Below, piece by piece: positions 11,839 through 24,070 of a stretch of DNA of 64,000 bases. A program made the position numbers and the translations under genes. The number at the start of each line of letters is the position of its first letter. Positions within the stretch are counted from its first letter, which is position 1. This DNA comes from Pogonophryne albipinna (Eukaryota > Chordata > Actinopteri > Perciformes > Artedidraconidae), in assembly GCA_028583405.1 (NCBI GenBank), contig CM053261.1:12332459-12396458 (forward strand), read 5' to 3'. The notes below the pieces were generated by a model. The model made no database searches. It was given only the letters and a program-made list of their open reading frames with translations, and was not told where the DNA came from.

Positions 11839-11910
11839 TTCCCATACCGGGAGTCGAACCCGGGCCACCTGGGTGAAAACCAGGAATCCTAACCACTAGA
11901 CCATATGGGA
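11839..11910 (-). tRNA. tRNA-Glu(UUC), D-loop variant
   Basis: One D-loop change (AGCGG to AGTGG), a form that also occurs in functional eukaryotic tRNA-Glu genes. Confidence 0.88.
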
Positions 11911-12043
11911 CATCTTTTGTGTCTTTTTTGACAGACTATACTGTGACTTTTTATCCAAATGATTGACATACCATACAATGACTTTTTTTCAAATGTTTCG
12001 ACACACTATACCATGGTTTTGTTTTCACATTTTTCGACACTAT

Positions 12044-12833
12044 GGCCCTTTCTCATTTCATCAAATCCCCCTCCTCGACTCCTCGACTCCTCGGTCCTCC
12101 GGTCGTGACCCGGAAATGAATTTCAGCGCGCCATGTTGAAGGACATCTCATTTCTCTAAATGCACTTCGAGGACCGAGCATCGAGCATCGAGGAGGCTCT
12201 CTGGAGGAGCTCTAACCGAGGATACACTGATGGGTCCTCCACGGTCCTCCACGGCTCCTTCGTGGATGCATTTCCGGCAACAGAGATGTTTCAAAGAGTC
12301 GTGACGCACGGCCGGACTGATCTCAGCCAATGCCAGCTCTGCATGCATCCCCTGGATATTATTTTATTAACTGCTCTCATCGCGACGCAATGTTTCCAGA
12401 GAGAACAGCTGTGATGTCCGTGCAGAAAGCAGAGCAGTGTGTATAATATATATCACTCAGTATAACAGGCCTACTCTCTTTATTTGCTGTAGTTTAGTAG
12501 ATATCTACAAACAAAGAGTCCATATCTTTCTAAAACCATTTAGTGCTTCACATAATAAAATACACAACGGCTGTTAGGCTGTTAGCTGTAGGTGCGTGTG
12601 TGTGTTTGGTACAGTGTGTGTGTAGATGCAGCGGACAGACAGGTCTCAGTTGGTTTGGTGTCCTCTGCTTACTTTTAATACTTGTAAATAAAACTTTTGG
12701 TCCGTCATTTATTTTCCTCATTGTAGCGACCAGAGTGGAGGGGGGGATATATCCAGTCTCTGATAGTGTTACGTTATTATGAGAGTGCTCTGTTTGTTTC
12801 TGAAATTGTATATATATGTATATAAATATATAC

Positions 12834-12873
<40 letters not shown>

Positions 12874-13180
12874 GTGCGTCTGTAGCCTGTTATTGTCTCA
12901 TTATTCCGCACTGTGAATGAATCAAAGTGGTCATGAACACATCTGTCCATCAGACAGAGGGCTGCTGTGCCTCCTGTCATCATTAATGGACGTCTCTTTA
13001 AAATGACCGCTCAGAGGAGAGGAGTTCTCATTTCTCTAACCGCCTGCTGCTTCACCTCCTCTCTCCTCGGTTCCCCTCCTCGGCTCCTCGGCTCACATCT
13101 CCTCTGGGCGGGACTAAGTATCGAGGATAGGAGTCGAGGAGGGGAGTCGAGGAGGGGAGTTAGAGAAATGAGAAAGGGCC
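12044..13180. mobile_element. 1.1-kb CCTCGACTCC-rich DNA transposon, copy 1
   Basis: Ends are GGCCCTTTCTCATTTC and its perfect inverse GAAATGAGAAAGGGCC. The flanks are TAT (12041-12043, 13181-13183); empty array units read GACACTATGAC, so the 3-bp duplication is TAT. Subterminal CCTCCTCGACTCC runs extend the inverted repeat. A TG tract lies at 12837-12877. No transposase frame, so it is non-autonomous. Superfamily uncertain; 3 bp suits PIF/Harbinger. Confidence 0.88.
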
Positions 13181-13264
13181 TATGACTTTTTATTTTATTT
13201 CTTACATATATTCAATTTTTTTAGGACAGTTTATACTTTGATTATTTTCCCCCTATAAAACTTG

Positions 13265-13336
13265 TTCCCATACCGGGAGTCGAACCCGGGCCACCTGGGT
13301 GAAAACCAGGAATCCTAACCGCTAGACCATATGGGA
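13265..13336 (-). tRNA. tRNA-Glu(UUC), consensus
   Basis: Identical to consensus with TTTT terminator. Confidence 0.94.
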
Positions 13337-13380
13337 TATCTTTGGTGGCTTTTCCCCATTTGTTTCACACACTATACTAT

Positions 13381-13958
13381 AGGCGCTTTCACACAAAGTA
13401 CTTTTCCCAGGAATAGTTCCGGAACTTAGTTCCCCGGAACTTTTATTTCCTGGAACTATCTAGTAAGTCGCGTTCACACCGGAATAAGTACCTGAAGGAG
13501 CCGCTGACGTCACTTCTTCTTCGGGTTTCCTGGCAGGCCGCAAACAACTTCACGGCGTAAACTGCCACCAAAAGTCTCCAGAGTTGGGGACTTCCAAGTA
13601 AATCGCCAAATGTGCCGACACCTCCTCATCACTCCACCGTTCCCATGTTTTCTTTTGTGTTGCCATAAGTTAGACTCTCTCCAGGGTGCGCTGGGCTAAT
13701 GCTAATGCTAATAATGCTGATGCGAGCAAAAAAAATGGCGGCTTCACAAAACCTTTTCAGAGTTTTACAGGGCGTGGTTTGCAATTCGCCCTTCCAATCA
13801 GAAATTGGAACCTTTTTCTCCCCAGGAAAGCCGGACTAAAAAGGGGTGAAAAGGTTCGCAAAAAAAAGTTATAGTTTCAGATATTTTTGGTGTGAACGCA
13901 AAATCCCAGGAACTATCGGAACTATTCCTGGGAAGAGTACTCCGGTGTGAAAGCACCT
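13381..13958. mobile_element. Harbinger-like MITE
   Basis: Full-length; the CTT run is reduced to three units. Confidence 0.9.
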
Positions 13959-14115
13959 TATGAGATTTTATTTTATATTTCGACATATTCTACTATGAAG
14001 TTTTTTCCAATTATATAACAGATTATAATATGCCTTTTTTTAAATGTTTCGACTCACTCTATTCCATTTATTTAAGACAGTTTATACTTTGATTATTTTT
14101 CCCATATAAAACTTG

Positions 14116-14187
14116 TTCCCATAATGGGAGTTGAACCCGGGCCACCTGGGTGAAAACCAGGAATCCTAACCGCTAGACCATATGGGA
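14116..14187 (-). tRNA. tRNA-Glu(UUC), variant
   Basis: Changes in the T loop (TTCGA to TTCAA) and the 3' T stem. Confidence 0.65.
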
Positions 14188-14419
14188 CATCTTTTGTGTC
14201 TTTTTTCACATTTTTTGACAGACTATACTGTGACTTTTTATCCAAATGATTGACATACAATACTATGACTTTTTTTCAAATGTTTTGACACACTATACCA
14301 TGGTTTTGTTTTCACATTTTTCGACACACAATAATATGACTTTTTCTTAAAATTTCTTAAATATATTCGATTTTTTTAGGACAGTTTATACTTTGATTAT
14401 TTTCCCCCTATAAAACTTG

Positions 14420-14491
14420 TACCCATACCGGGAGTCGAACACTGGCCACCTGGGTGAAAACCAGGAATCCTAACCGCTAGACCATATGTGA
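14420..14491 (-). pseudogene. decayed tRNA-Glu, class TCACATA
   Basis: Class acceptor mismatches; the T stem is further altered (GCCAGTGTTCG). Confidence 0.75.
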
Positions 14492-14534
14492 CATCTTTTG
14501 TGTCTTTTTTCACATTTTTCACACACTATACTAT

Positions 14535-15124
14535 AGGCGATTTCATACCAAGTACTTTTCCCAGGAATAGTTACCGGAACTTAGTTCCCCGGAACTTTTA
14601 TTTCCTGGAACTATCTAGTAAATCGCGTTCACACCGGAATAAGTCCCTGAAGGAGCCGCTGACGTCACTTCTTCTTCTTCTTCCTCGGGTTTCCTGGCAG
14701 GCCGCAAACAACTTCACGGCGTAAACTGCCACCCGAAGTCCCCAGAGTTGGGGACTTCCGAGTAAATCGCCAAAAGCGCCGACACCTCCTCATCACTCCA
14801 CCGTTCCCATGTTTTCTTTTGTGTTGCCATAAGTTAGACCTCTCTCCATGGGTGCGCTGGGCTAATGCTAATGCTAATAATGCTGATGCGAGCAAAAAAA
14901 ATGGCGGCTTCACAAAACCTTTTCAGAGTTTTACGGGGCGTGGTTTGCAATTCGCCCATCCAATCAGAAATTGGAACCTTTTTCTCCCCAGGAAAGCCGG
15001 ACTAAAAAGGGGTGAAAAGGTTCGCAAAAAAAAGTTATAGTTTCAGATATTTTTGGTGTGAACGCAAAATCCCAGGAACTATCAGAACTATTCCTGGGAA
15101 GAGTACTCCGGTGTGAAAGCACCT
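14535..15124. mobile_element. Harbinger-like MITE, GCGATTTC variant
   Basis: Full-length, TAT flanks. Confidence 0.9.
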
Positions 15125-15280
15125 TATGAGATTTTATTTTATATTTCGACATATTCTACTATGAAGTTTTTTCCAATTATATAACAGATTATAATATGCC
15201 TTTTTTAAATGTTTCGACTCACTCTATTCCATGTATTTAAGACAGTTTATACTTTGATTATTTTTCCCATATAAAACTTG

Positions 15281-15352
15281 TTCCCATACCGGGAGTCGAA
15301 CCCGGGCCACCTGGGTGAAAACCAGGAATCCTAACCGCTAGACCATATGGGA
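15281..15352 (-). tRNA. tRNA-Glu(UUC), consensus
   Basis: Identical to consensus with TTTT terminator. Confidence 0.94.
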
Positions 15353-15575
15353 CATCTTTTGTGTCTTTTTTCACATTTTTCGACACACTATACTGTGACC
15401 TTTTTCCAAATGATTGACATAACATACTATGACTTTTTTTCAAATGTTTCGACACACAATACCATGGTTTTGTTTTCACATTTTTCGACACTATGACTTT
15501 TTATTTTATTTCTTACATATATTCAATTTTTTTAGGACAGTTTATACTTTGATTATTTTCCCCCTATAAAACTTG

Positions 15576-15647
15576 TTCCCATACCGGGAGTCGAACCCGG
15601 GCCACCTGGGTGAAAACCAGGAATCCTAACCGCTAGACCATATGGGA
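15576..15647 (-). tRNA. tRNA-Glu(UUC), consensus
   Basis: Identical to consensus with TTTT terminator. Confidence 0.94.
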
Positions 15648-15879
15648 TATCTTTGGTGGCTTTTCCCCATTTGTTTCACACACTATACTGTGACTTTTTA
15701 TCCAAATGATTGACATACCATACAATGACTTTTTTTCAAATGTTTTGACACACTATACCATGGTTTTGTTTTCATATTTTTCGACACACAATACTATGAC
15801 TTTTTCTTAAAATTTGTTAAATACATTCGATTTTTTTAGGACAGTTTATACTTTGATTATTTCCCCCCTCTAAAACTTG

Positions 15880-15951
15880 TACCCATACCGGGAGTCGAAC
15901 CCTGGCCACATGGGTGAAAACCAGGAATCCTAACCGCTAGACCATATGTGA
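15880..15951 (-). pseudogene. decayed tRNA-Glu, class TCACATA
   Basis: Class mismatches plus an anticodon-stem change (CCAGG to CCATG). Confidence 0.75.
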
Positions 15952-15995
15952 CATCTTTTGTGTCTTTTTTCACATTTTTCGACACACTATACTAT

Positions 15996-16584
15996 AGGCG
16001 ATTTCACACCAAGTACTTTTCCCAGGAATAGTTCCTGGAACTTAGTTCCCCGGAACTTTTATTTCCTGGAACTATCTAGTAAATTGCGTTCACACCGGAA
16101 TAAGTCCCTGAAGCAGCCGCTGACGTCATTTCTTCTTCTTCTTCTTCGGGTTTCCTGGCAGGCCGCAAACAACTTCACGACGTAAACTGCCACCCGAAGT
16201 CCCCAGAGTTGGGGACTTCCGAGTAAATCGCCAAAAACGCCGACACCTCCTCATCACTCTAACGTTACCATGTTTTCTTTTGTGTTGCCATAAGTTAGAC
16301 TCTCTCCATGGGTGCGCTGGGCTAATGCTAATGCTAATAATGCTGATGCGAGCAAAACAAATGGCGGCTTCAAAAAACCTTTTCAGAGTTTTACGGGGCG
16401 TGGTTTGCAATCCGCCCATCCAATCAGAAATTGGAACCTTTTTCTTCCCAGGAAAGCCGGACTAAAAAGGGGTGAAAAGGTTCGCAAAAAAAAGTTCTAG
16501 TTTCAGATATTTTTGGTGTGAACGCAAAATCCCAGGAACTATCGGAACTATTCCTGGGAAGAGTACTCCGGTGTGAAAGCACCT
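15996..16584. mobile_element. Harbinger-like MITE, GCGATTTC variant
   Basis: Copy within the first 1,165-bp unit. Confidence 0.9.
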
Positions 16585-16740
16585 TATGAGATTTTATTTT
16601 ATATTTCGACATATTCTACTATGAAGTTTTTTCCAATTATATAACAGATTATAATATGCCTTTTTTAAATGTTTCGACTAACTCTATTCCATTTATTTAA
16701 GACAGTTTATACTTTGATTATTTTTCCCATATAAAACTTG

Positions 16741-16812
16741 TTCCCATACCGGGAGTCGAACCCGGGACCCCTGGGTGAAAACCAGGAATCCTAACCGCTA
16801 GACCATATGGGA
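16741..16812 (-). tRNA. tRNA-Glu(UUC), variant
   Basis: Two changes in the variable loop region; stems essentially intact. Confidence 0.75.
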
Positions 16813-17044
16813 CATCTTTTGTGTCTTTTTTCACATTTTTTGACAGACTATACTGTGACTTTTTATCCAAATGATTGACATACCATACAATGACTTTTTT
16901 TCAAATGTTTTGACACACTATACCATGGTTTTGTTTTCATATTTTTCGACACACAATACTATGACTTTTTCTTAAAATTTGTTAAATATATTCGATTTTT
17001 TTAGGACAGTTTATACTTTGATTATTTCCCCCCTCTAAAACTTG

Positions 17045-17116
17045 TACCCATACCCGGAGTCGAATCCTGGCCACCTGGGTGAAAACCAGGAATCCTAACC
17101 GCTAGACCATATGTGA
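17045..17116 (-). pseudogene. decayed tRNA-Glu, class TCACATA
   Basis: Class mismatches plus extra T-arm changes. Confidence 0.75.
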
Positions 17117-17160
17117 CATCTTTTGTGTCTTTTTTCACATTTTTCGACACACTATACTAT

Positions 17161-17749
17161 AGGCGATTTCACACCAAGTACTTTTCCCAGGAATAGTTCC
17201 TGGAACTTAGTTCCCCGGAACTTTTATTTCCTGGAACTATCTAGTAAATCGCGTTCACACCGGAATAAGTCCCTGAAGCAGCCGCTGACGTCACTTCTTC
17301 TTCTTCTTCTTCGGGTTTCCTGGCAGGCCGCAAACAACTTCACGGCGTAAACTGCCACCCGAAGTCCCCAGAGTTGGGAACTTCCGAGTAAATCGCCAAA
17401 AACGCCGACACCTCCTCATCACTCTAACGTTACCATGTTTTCTTTTGTGTTGCCATAAGTTAGACTCTCTCCATGGGTGCGCTGGGCTAATGCTAATGCT
17501 AATAATGCTGATGCGAGCAAAACAAATGGCGGCTTCAAAAAACCTTTTCAGAGTTTTACGGGGCGTGGTTTGCAATCCGCCCATCCAATCAGAAATTGGA
17601 ACCTTTTTCTTCCCAGGAAAGCCGGACTAAAAAGGGGTGAAAAGGTTCGCAAAAAAAAGTTCTAGTTTCAGATATTTTTGGTGTGAACGCAAAATCCCAG
17701 GAACTATCGGAACTATTCCTGGGAAGAGTACTCCGGTGTGAAAGCACCT
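17161..17749. mobile_element. Harbinger-like MITE, GCGATTTC variant
   Basis: Copy within the second 1,165-bp unit. Confidence 0.9.
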
Positions 17750-17905
17750 TATGAGATTTTATTTTATATTTCGACATATTCTACTATGAAGTTTTTTCCA
17801 ATTATATAACAGATTATAATATGCCTTTTTTAAATGTTTCGACTAACTCTATTCCATTTATTTAAGACAGTTTATACTTTGATTATTTTTCCCATATAAA
17901 ACTTG

Positions 17906-17977
17906 TTCCCATACCGGGAGTCGAACCCGGGCCACCTGGGTGAAAACCAGGAATCCTAACCGCTAGACCATATGGGA
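17906..17977 (-). tRNA. tRNA-Glu(UUC), consensus
   Basis: Identical to consensus with TTTT terminator. Confidence 0.94.
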
Positions 17978-18209
17978 CATCTTTTGTGTCTTTTTTCACA
18001 TTTTTTGACAGACTATACTGTGACTTTTTATCCAAATGATTGACATACCATACAATGACTTTTTTTCAAATGTTTTGACACACTATACCATGGTTTTGTT
18101 TTCATATTTTTCGACACACAATACTATGACTTTTTCTTAAAATTTGTTAAATATATTCGATTTTTTTAGGACAGTTTATACTTTGATTATTTCCCCCCTC
18201 TAAAACTTG

Positions 18210-18281
18210 TACCCATACCGGGAGTCGAACCCTGGCCACCTGGGTGAAAACCAGGAATCCTAACCGCTAGACCATATGTGA
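18210..18281 (-). pseudogene. decayed tRNA-Glu, class TCACATA
   Basis: Class acceptor and T-stem mismatches. Confidence 0.75.
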
Positions 18282-18325
18282 CATCTTTTGTGTCTTTTTT
18301 CACATTTTTCAACACACTATACTAT

Positions 18326-18914
18326 AGGCGATTTCACACCAAGTACTTTTCCCAGGAATAGTTCCTGGAACTTAGTTCCCCGGAACTTTTATTTCCTGGA
18401 ACTATCTAGTAAATCGCGTTCACACCGGAATAAGTCCCTGAAGCAGCCGCTGACGTCACTTCTTCTTCTTCTTCTTCGGGTTTCCTGGCAGGCCGCAAAC
18501 AACTTCACGGCGTAAACTGCCACCCGAAGTCCCCAGAGTTGGGGACTTCCGAGTAAATCGCCAAAAGCGCCGACACCTCCTCATCACTCTAACGTTACCA
18601 TGTTTTCTTTTGTGTTGCCATAAGTTAGACTCTCTCCATGGGTGCGCTGGGCTAATGCTAATGCTAATAATGCTGATGCGAGCAAAACAAATGGCGGCTT
18701 CAAAAAACCTTTTCAGAGTTTTACGGGGCGTGGTTTGCAATCCGCCCATCCAATCAGAAATTGGAACCTTTTTCTTCCCAGGAAAGCCGGACTAAAAAGG
18801 GGTGAAAAGGTTCGCAAAAAAAAGTTCTAGTTTCAGATATTTTTGGTGTGAAGGCAAAATCCCAGGAACTATCGGAACTATTCCTGGGAAGAGTACTCCG
18901 GTGTGAAAGCACCT
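18326..18914. mobile_element. Harbinger-like MITE, GCGATTTC variant
   Basis: Copy within the third 1,165-bp unit. Confidence 0.9.
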
Positions 18915-19070
18915 TATGAGATTTTATTTTATATTTCGACATATTCTACTATGAAGTTTTTTCCAATTATATAACAGATTATAATATGCCTTTTTTAAAT
19001 GTTTCGACTAACTCTATTCCATTTATTTAAGACAGTTTATACTTTGATTATTTTTCCCATATAAAACTTG

Positions 19071-19142
19071 TTCCCATACTGGGAGTTGAACCCGGGCCAC
19101 CTGGGTGAAAACCAGGAATCCTAACCGCTAGACCATATGGGA
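19071..19142 (-). tRNA. tRNA-Glu(UUC), variant
   Basis: T-loop TTCGA to TTCAA and one T-stem change. Confidence 0.68.
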
Positions 19143-19293
19143 CATCTTTTGTGTCTTTTTTGACAGACTATACTGTGACTTTTTATCCAAATGATTGACA
19201 TAACATACTATGACTTTTTCTTAAAATTACTTAAATATATTCGATTTTTTTAGGACAGTTTATACTTTGATTATTTTCCCCCTATAAAACTTG

Positions 19294-19365
19294 TTCCCAT
19301 ACCGGGAGTCGAACCCGGGCCACCTGGGTGAAAACCAGGAATCCTAACTGCTAGACCATATGGGA
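19294..19365 (-). tRNA. tRNA-Glu(UUC), D-loop variant
   Basis: D-loop GG changed to AG, touching the conserved G18-G19 pair and the A box. The unit to its left is shortened to 223 bp, with subrepeats lost from the spacer. Confidence 0.7.
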
Positions 19366-19597
19366 CAACTTTTGTGTATTTTTTCAAATTTTTTGACAGA
19401 CTATACTGTGACTTTTTATCCAAATGATTGACATACCATACTATGACTTTTTTTCAAATGTTTCAACACACGAGACCATGGTTTTGTTTTCACATTTTTC
19501 GACACACAATACTATGACTTTTTCTTAAAATTACTTAAATATATTCAATTTTTTTAGGACAATTTATACTTTGATTATTTCCCCCCTATAAAACTTG

Positions 19598-19669
19598 TTC
19601 CCATACCAGGAGTCGAACCCGGGCCACCTGGGTGAAAACCAGGAATCCTAACCGCTAGACCATATGGGA
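19598..19669 (-). tRNA. tRNA-Glu(UUC), variant
   Basis: One T-stem change (CCCGG to CCTGG). Confidence 0.78.
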
Positions 19670-19713
19670 TATCTTTGGTGGCTTTTCCCCATTTGTTTCA
19701 CACACTATACTAT

Positions 19714-19844
19714 AGGCGCTTTCACACAAAGTACTTTTCCCAGTAATAGTTCCGGAACTTAGTTCCCCGGAACTTTTATATCCTGGAACTATCTAGTGAA
19801 TCGCGTTCACACCGGAATAAGTCCCTGAAGGAGCCGCTGACGTC

Positions 19845-19875
<31 letters not shown>

Positions 19876-20315
19876 CTTCGGGTTTCCTGGCAGGCCGCAA
19901 ACAACTTCACGGCGTAAACTGCCACCCGAAGTCCCCAGACTTGGGGACTTCCGAGTAAATCGCCAAAAGCGCCGACACCTCCTCATCACTCCACCGTTCC
20001 CATGTTTTCTTTTGTGTTGCCATAAGTTAGACTCTCTCCATGGGTGCGCTGGGCTAATGCTAATGCTAATAATGCTGATGCGAGCAAAACAAATGGCGGC
20101 TTCACAAAAACTTTTCTGAGTTTTACGGGGCGTGTTTGCAATTCGCCAAGCCAATCAGAAATTGGAACCTTTTTCTCCCCAGGAAAGCCGGACTAAAAAG
20201 GGGTGAAAAGGTTCGCAAAAAAAAGTTCTAGTTCCAGATCTTTTTGGTGTGAACGCAAAATCCCAGGAACTATCGGAACTATTCCTGGGAAAAGTACTCC
20301 GGTGTGAAAGCACCT
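19714..20315. mobile_element. Harbinger-like MITE
   Basis: Full-length; CTT run of about 10 units; TAT flanks. Confidence 0.9.
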
Positions 20316-20472
20316 TATGAGTTTTTATTTTATATTTTGAAATATTCTACTATGAAGTTTTTTCCAATTCTATAACAGATTATAATATGCCTTTTTTTAA
20401 ATGTTTTGACTCACTCTATTCCATTTATTTAAGACAGTTTATACTTTGATTATTTTTCCCATATAAAACTTG

Positions 20473-20544
20473 TTCACATACCGGGAGTCGAACCCAGGCC
20501 ACCTGGGTGAAAACCAGGAATCCTAACCGCTAGACCATATGGGA
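20473..20544 (-). tRNA. tRNA-Glu(UUC), variant
   Basis: One acceptor mismatch (TATGGGA to TATGTGA) and one T-stem change. Confidence 0.62.
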
Positions 20545-20775
20545 CATATTTTGTGTATTTTTTCACATTTTTTGACAGACTATACTGTGACTTTTTATCC
20601 AAATGATTGACAAACCATACTATGACTTTCTTACAAATGTTTCGACACACTATACCATGGTTTTGTTTTCACATTTTTCGACACACAATACTATGACTTT
20701 TTATTTTATTTCTTACATATATTCAAATTTTTTAGGACAGTTTATACTTTGATTATTTTCCCCCTATAAGACTTG

Positions 20776-20847
20776 TTCCCATACCGGGAGTAGAACCCGG
20801 GCCACCTGGGTGAAAACCAGGAATCCTAACCACTAGACCATATGGGA
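20776..20847 (-). tRNA. tRNA-Glu(UUC), variant
   Basis: T-loop TTCGA to TTCTA, and D-loop C to T. Confidence 0.65.
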
Positions 20848-20891
20848 TATCTTTCGTGGCTTTTCCCCATTTGTTTCACACACTATACTAT

Positions 20892-21280
20892 AGGCGCTTT
20901 CACACCAAGTACTTTTCGCAGGAATAGTTCCCGGAACATAGTTCCCCGGAACTTTTATTTCCTGGAACTATCTAGTAAATCACGTTCACACCGGAATAAG
21001 TCCCTGAAGGAGCTGCTGACGTCACTTCTTCTTCTTCGGGTTTCCTGGCAGGCCGCAAACAACTTCATGGCGTAAACTGCCACCCGGAGTCCCCAGAGTT
21101 GGGGACTTCCGAGTAAATCGACAAAAGCGCCGACACCTCCTCATCACTCCACCGTTCCCATGTTTTCTTTTGTGTTGCCATAAGATAGACTCTCTCCATG
21201 GGTGCGCTGGGCTAATGCTAATAATGCTGATGCGAGCAAAAAAAATGGCAGCTTCACAAAAACTTTTCAGAGTTTTACGG
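20892..21280. mobile_element. Harbinger-like MITE, left part only
   Basis: Stops abruptly after AGTTTTACGG and joins the 386-bp filler at 21281. Shares private variants (AACATAGTTCC, CTTCATGGCG, AAATCGACAAAAG) with the complete copy at 21691. Confidence 0.88.
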
Positions 21281-21666
21281 TTTGTTTTGTATTATAGCAG
21301 CTATCGGATGGAATCAATACATGGGCTGCACAGGTTGTCGTGTCCGACTATCACAAGTAGAATCATAATAAAAATACGCCGGTAAAATGTGCCTGTCGAA
21401 AACGGTTTATGCCACAATAGGATAGCAATAGCAAGTAGTCAGTTTAGCTTCGGTTGCTATGCTAACATCACCCATTTCATACCAGAGAAACTTTCATAAC
21501 AGCGTTGTGATGCCAAACAGCGTCAATTCAGACTGACACACATTCACTTAGGCTAAGGGGAACTGGGGATATGTATCAGCTGCTTGTGTGAGTCGGACAG
21601 TGAATACTTTAGAGCGGCCGCTGCAGTGTGAGCTAACCGGGAGCTAACGGAGGAGAATAAACTCCC
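21281..21666. repeat. 386-bp filler copied from the element at 24071-25230
   Basis: Essentially identical to 24463-24848 (constant offset 3,182). It sits between a truncated MITE and the repeated left flank of a complete MITE. It has no transposon termini of its own. Confidence 0.92.
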
Positions 21667-21690
21667 CATTTGTTTCACACACTATACTAT

Positions 21691-22265
21691 AGGCGCTTTC
21701 ACACAAAGTACTTTTCGCAGGAATAGTTCCCGGAACATAGTTCCCCGGAACTTTTATTTCCTGGAACTATCTAGTAAATCACGTTCACACCGGAATAAGT
21801 CCCTGAAGGAGCTGCTGACGTCACTTCTTCTTCTTCGGGTTTCCTGGCAGGCCGCAAACAACTTCATGGCGTAAACTGCCACCCGGAGTCCCCAGAGTTG
21901 GGGACTTCCGAGTAAATCGACAAAAGCGCCGACACCTCCTCATCACTCCACCGTTCCCATGTTTTCTTTTGTGTTGCCATAAGATAGACTCTCTCCATGG
22001 GTGCGCTGGGCTAATGCTAATAATGCTGATGCGAGCAAAAAAAATGGCAGCTTCACAAAAACTTTTCAGAGTTTTACGGGGCGTGTTTGCAATTCGCCCA
22101 TCCAATCAGAAATTGGAACCTTTTTCTCTCCAGGAAAACCGGACTAAAAAGGGGTGAAAAGGTTCGCAAAAAAAGTTCTAGTTTCAGATATTTTTGGTGT
22201 GAACGCAAAAGCCCAGGAACTATCGGAATTATTCCTGGGAAAAGTACTCCGGTGTGAAAGCACCT
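21691..22265. mobile_element. Harbinger-like MITE
   Basis: Full-length; its left 389 bp duplicate 20892-21280 including private variants. Confidence 0.9.
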
Positions 22266-22422
22266 TATGAGATTTTATTTTATATTTCGACATATTCTAC
22301 TATGAAGTTTTTTCCAATTATATAACAGATTATAATATGCCTTTTTTTAAATGTTTCGACTCATTCTATTCCATTTATTTAAGACAGTTTATACTTTGAT
22401 TATTTTTCCCATATAAAACTTG

Positions 22423-22494
22423 TTCCCATACCGTGAGTCGAACCCGGGCCACCTGGGTGAAAACCAGGAATCCTAACCGCTAGACCATATGGGA
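22423..22494 (-). tRNA. tRNA-Glu(UUC), variant
   Basis: One T-stem mismatch (CCCGG to CACGG). Confidence 0.72.
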
Positions 22495-22725
22495 CATCTT
22501 TTGTGTCTTTTTTCACATTTTTCGACACACTATACTGTGACCTTTTTTCAAATGATTGACATAACATACTATGACTTTTTTTCAAATGTTTCGAGACACC
22601 ATTCCATGGTTTTGTTTTCACATTTTTCGACACACAATACTATGACTTTTTCTTCAAATTTCTTAAATATATTCGATTTTTTTAGGACAGTTTATACTTT
22701 GATTATTTTCCCCCTATAAAACTTG

Positions 22726-22797
22726 TACCCATACCGGGAGTCGAACCCTGGCCACCTGGGTGAAAACCAGGAATCCTAACCGCTAGACCATATGTGA
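22726..22797 (-). pseudogene. decayed tRNA-Glu, class TCACATA
   Basis: Class acceptor and T-stem mismatches. Confidence 0.75.
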
Positions 22798-22841
22798 CAT
22801 CTTTTGTGTCTTTTTTCACATTTTTCGACACACTATACTAT

Positions 22842-23429
22842 AGGCGATTTCACACGAAGTACTTTTCCCAGGAATAGTTCCCGGAACTTAGTTCCCCGGA
22901 ACTTTTATTTCCTGGAACTATCTAGTAAATCACGTTCACACCGGAATAAGTCCCTGAAGGAGCTGCTGACGTCACTTCTTCTTCTTCTTCTTCGGGTTTC
23001 CTGGCAGGCCCCAAACAACTTCATGGCGTAAACTGCCACCCGAAGTCCCCAGAGTTGGGGACTTCCGAGTAAATCGCCAAAAGCGCCGACACCTCCTCAT
23101 CACTCCACCGTTCCCATGTTTTCTTTTATGTTGCCATAAGTTAGACTCTCTCCATGGGTGCGCTGGGCTAATGCTAATGCTAATAATGCAGATGCGAGCA
23201 AAAAAAATGGCATCTTCACAAAAACTTTTCAGAGTTTTACGGGGCGTGTTTGCAATTCGCCCATCCAATCAGAAATTGGAACCTTTTTCTCCCCAGGAAA
23301 ACCGGACTAAAAAGGGGTGAAAAGGTTCGCAAAAAAAAGTTCTAGTTTCAGATATTTTTGGTGTGAACGCAAAATCCCAGGAACTATCGGAATTATTCCT
23401 GGGAAAAGTACTCCGGTGTGAAAGCACCT
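22842..23429. mobile_element. Harbinger-like MITE, GCGATTTC variant
   Basis: Full-length, TAT flanks. Confidence 0.9.
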
Positions 23430-23586
23430 TATGAGATTTTATTTTATATTTCGACATATTCAACTTTGAAGTTTTTTCCAATTATATAACAGATTATAAT
23501 ATGCCTTTTTTTAAATGTTTCGACTCATTCTATTCCATTTATTTAAGACAGTTTATACTTTGATTATTTTTCCCATATAAAACTTG

Positions 23587-23658
23587 TTCCCATACCAGGA
23601 GTCGAACCCGGGCCACCTGGGTGAAAACCAGGAATCCTAACCGCTAGACCATATGGGA
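23587..23658 (-). tRNA. tRNA-Glu(UUC), variant
   Basis: One T-stem change (CCCGG to CCTGG). Confidence 0.78.
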
Positions 23659-23889
23659 CATCTTTTGTGTCTTTTTTCACATTTTTCGACACACTATACT
23701 GTGACCTTTTTTCAAATGATTGACATAACATACGATGACTTTTTTTCAAATGTTTCGAGACACCATTCCATGGTTTTGTTTTCACATTTTTCGACACACA
23801 ATACTATGACTTTTTCTTAAAATTTCTTAAATTTATTCGATTTTTTTAGGACAGTTTATACTTTGTTTATTTTCCCCCTATAAAACTTG

Positions 23890-23962
23890 TTCCCATACCG
23901 GGAGTCAAACCCAGGGCCACCTGGGTGAAAATCAGGAATCCTAACCGCTAGACCATATGGGA
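23890..23962 (-). tRNA. tRNA-Glu(UUC), damaged
   Basis: 73 bases. An extra base in the T stem, a T-loop change, and an anticodon-stem mismatch (CCTGG to CCTGA). Probably a pseudogene. Confidence 0.55.
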
Positions 23963-24070
23963 CATCTTTTGTGTCTTTTTTCACATTTTTTGACAGACTA
24001 TACTGTGACTTTTTATCCAAATGATTGACATACCATACTATGACTTTTTTTCAAATGTTTCGACACACTA

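Larger units (their letters stand above)
15880..19160. repeat. 1,165-bp higher-order repeat, about 2.8 copies
   Basis: Decayed tRNA, GCGATTTC MITE and tRNA recur with a spacing of exactly 1,165 bp: 15880 / 17045 / 18210 and 16741 / 17906 / 19071. The copies share rare variants such as ACTCTAACGTTACC and CAAAACAAATGG. The third copy diverges after 19160. Confidence 0.93.

Noticed and set aside
12160..12414. Frames in the CCTCGACTCC element
   Set aside because: Not preserved between the four copies in length or frame.
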